Source: Candidatus Tectimicrobiota bacterium (GTDB taxonomy: Bacteria > UBA8248 > JACPRG01). From it: a stretch of DNA of 5,988 nucleotides. Each line of letters begins with the position of its first letter. Position 1 is the stretch's first letter. Under the pieces are notes generated by a model. That model did no database searches. It saw only the letters and a program-made list of their open reading frames with translations, and had not been told where the DNA came from. Shown here in pieces: positions 5,532 to 5,988 of the stretch. The stretch is from positions 1 to 5,988 of the forward strand of contig JACPRG010000080.1 in NCBI GenBank assembly GCA_016190025.1, in the 5' to 3' direction. Position numbers and translations under genes: made by a program.

Positions 5532-5600
5532 ATGAAGCTCGGCATCGACCTGGACGGACGGATCTCCCCGGCCCTCCAGTGCCGCCTCAAGGTGATCTGA
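5532..5600 (+). pseudogene. 22-codon ORF, probable truncated 5' end of a HAD-family gene (or leader peptide)
   Basis: A short ORF runs from ATG 5532 to TGA 5598-5600, with a promoter and ribosome site (GAGGGAAG, 5517-5524) in good order. The 22 residues open MKLGIDLDGRISPAL. Residues 3-9 resemble motif I of HAD-type phosphatases or nucleotidases (hydrophobic strand then DxDG, with Asp6 and Asp8), which in this family sits at the extreme N-terminus; Arg10 replaces the usual Thr or Val. The reading frame ends 12 codons later and no other frame continues as HAD. I infer that the resident gene lost everything after codon ~20 when the downstream module arrived. Alternatives are a functional leader peptide translated ahead of the nucleotidyltransferase, whose start is 15 nt further on, or a chance ORF. 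Confidence 0.45.
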
Positions 5601-5615
5601 CAGAGTAGGAAAGGC

Positions 5616-5921
5616 ATGGGACGCCCACGGATTGAAATCCCCGAAGAGAAAATCGCGGAGTTCTGCCGCCGGTGGAAGATTGTGGAGTTTGCCCTCTTCG
5701 GGTCGGTCCTCCGGGAAGACTTCGGGCCGGAAAGCGACGTGGATGTTCTTATTGAGTTCGCTGAGGACACGGGCTGGAGTCTCTATGAATGGGTGGACAT
5801 GATCGATGAACTGAAAGCCACCTTCGGCCGGGACGTCGATCTGGTCTCAAAAGGGGGCTTAAGAAACCCCTTCCGCCGCCACGCCATTCTCACGACGCGC
5901 GAGATCGTCTATGCCGCCTGA
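5616..5921 (+). CDS. MNT-type minimal nucleotidyltransferase (antitoxin-like)
   Basis: A 101-residue protein with the complete DNA polymerase beta-like nucleotidyltransferase signature: FGSVLREDFGPESDVDVLIEF gives Gly29-Ser30 and, ten residues on, Asp41-x-Asp43. A third aspartate, Asp75, lies in DVDLVSKG, as in active members. MNT proteins are usually paired with HEPN toxins, which they neutralise by AMPylating the toxin; others occur inside restriction-modification loci. The start is supported by AGGAAAGG (5607-5614) 1 nt from the ATG, with its 5' part at a workable distance. The length is normal for the family. No HEPN gene follows: the next ATG, 12 nt downstream, begins a restriction/helicase-like protein. 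A sampled block of this gene is about 57% GC, against up to 78% in the radical SAM gene, and it uses more AAA, GAA and ATT codons, which suggests acquisition by transfer. Confidence 0.85.
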   Translation: MGRPRIEIPEEKIAEFCRRWKIVEFALFGSVLREDFGPESDVDVLIEFAEDTGWSLYEWVDMIDELKATFGRDVDLVSKGGLRNPFRRHAILTTREIVYAA

Positions 5922-5933
5922 GACGGGTTCGCC

Positions 5934-5988
5934 ATGAAATTCAAATTCGACGCGAACCAGGAATATCAGATCTGCGCAGTGGAAGCGG
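5934..5988 (+). CDS. Probable type III restriction enzyme (Res) or DEAD/DEAH helicase subunit, N-terminal fragment
   Basis: Only 18 codons are present before the right edge: MKFKFDANQEYQICAVEA. The opening, with Lys/Phe alternation, Asp-x-Asn-Gln-x-Tyr-Gln and then an amphipathic helix, is the typical start of type III restriction subunits and related superfamily 2 helicases, where NQ-x-YQ precedes the Walker-A strand and resembles the Q-motif that reads the adenine of ATP. It starts 12 nt after the nucleotidyltransferase, probably in one operon; the ribosome site (GAGACGGG, 5920-5927) is weak. Local GC is about 52%, low for this window. The modification (Mod) gene is not upstream within the window. 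The family call rests on a very short segment. Confidence 0.55.
   Translation, partial: MKFKFDANQEYQICAVEA

Noticed and set aside
4331..5770. 479-codon minus-strand frame spanning the radical SAM gene and beyond
   Set aside because: It covers a well-supported radical SAM gene and part of the nucleotidyltransferase, and has no domain signature.
1..5988. CRISPR array, tRNA or rRNA gene, insertion sequence
   Set aside because: No regularly spaced direct repeats, cloverleaf-like segment, ribosomal RNA sequence, transposase motif or terminal repeats were seen on either strand.

Overview
The window is bacterial or archaeal DNA of very high GC content (sampled blocks up to about 78%). All genes lie on the + strand, are tightly packed and have purine-rich ribosome binding sites. 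The codon bias, the bd-type oxygen reductase with a fused heme c domain and the molybdenum hydroxylase suggest a respiratory, metabolically versatile, GC-rich bacterium. The sequence alone does not fix the phylum.

Layout. Positions 1-252 are the C-terminal end of a xanthine dehydrogenase/4-hydroxybenzoyl-CoA reductase type molybdopterin subunit that still carries the catalytic-loop glutamate. A strong hairpin follows, then a COG2159-type amidohydrolase (362-1246). After a GC-palindrome-rich gap comes a DUF4282 membrane protein (1371-1769). Next is a two-gene unit with a 3-nt gap. Its first gene (1816-3192) is a CydA-like bd-superfamily oxygen reductase subunit fused to a C-terminal monoheme cytochrome c. 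Its second (3196-4326) is a polytopic membrane protein that appears to be a diverged CydA paralogue. A PflX-like (COG1313) radical SAM protein follows (4430-5425).

The right end changes character. Between 5426 and 5615 there is a G-quadruplex motif, a sigma70-like promoter, a nested inverted repeat over its -10 box, and a 22-codon ORF that looks like the start of a HAD-family gene cut short. Directly after it, with visibly lower GC, come a small MNT-type nucleotidyltransferase (5616-5921) and the first 18 codons of what looks like a type III restriction (Res) or helicase subunit. I read this as the left edge of an acquired defence module that displaced a resident gene.

How the genes work together. 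The best-supported unit is the oxidase pair. The catalytic-type subunit carries its own heme c and lacks a recognisable quinol loop, and the partner has lost the heme-ligand glutamate helix signature, so the complex probably takes electrons from a c-type carrier rather than quinol. The molybdenum hydroxylase and amidohydrolase may share a catabolic pathway. The MNT gene and the restriction gene probably form a defence operon served by the promoter at 5462-5491.
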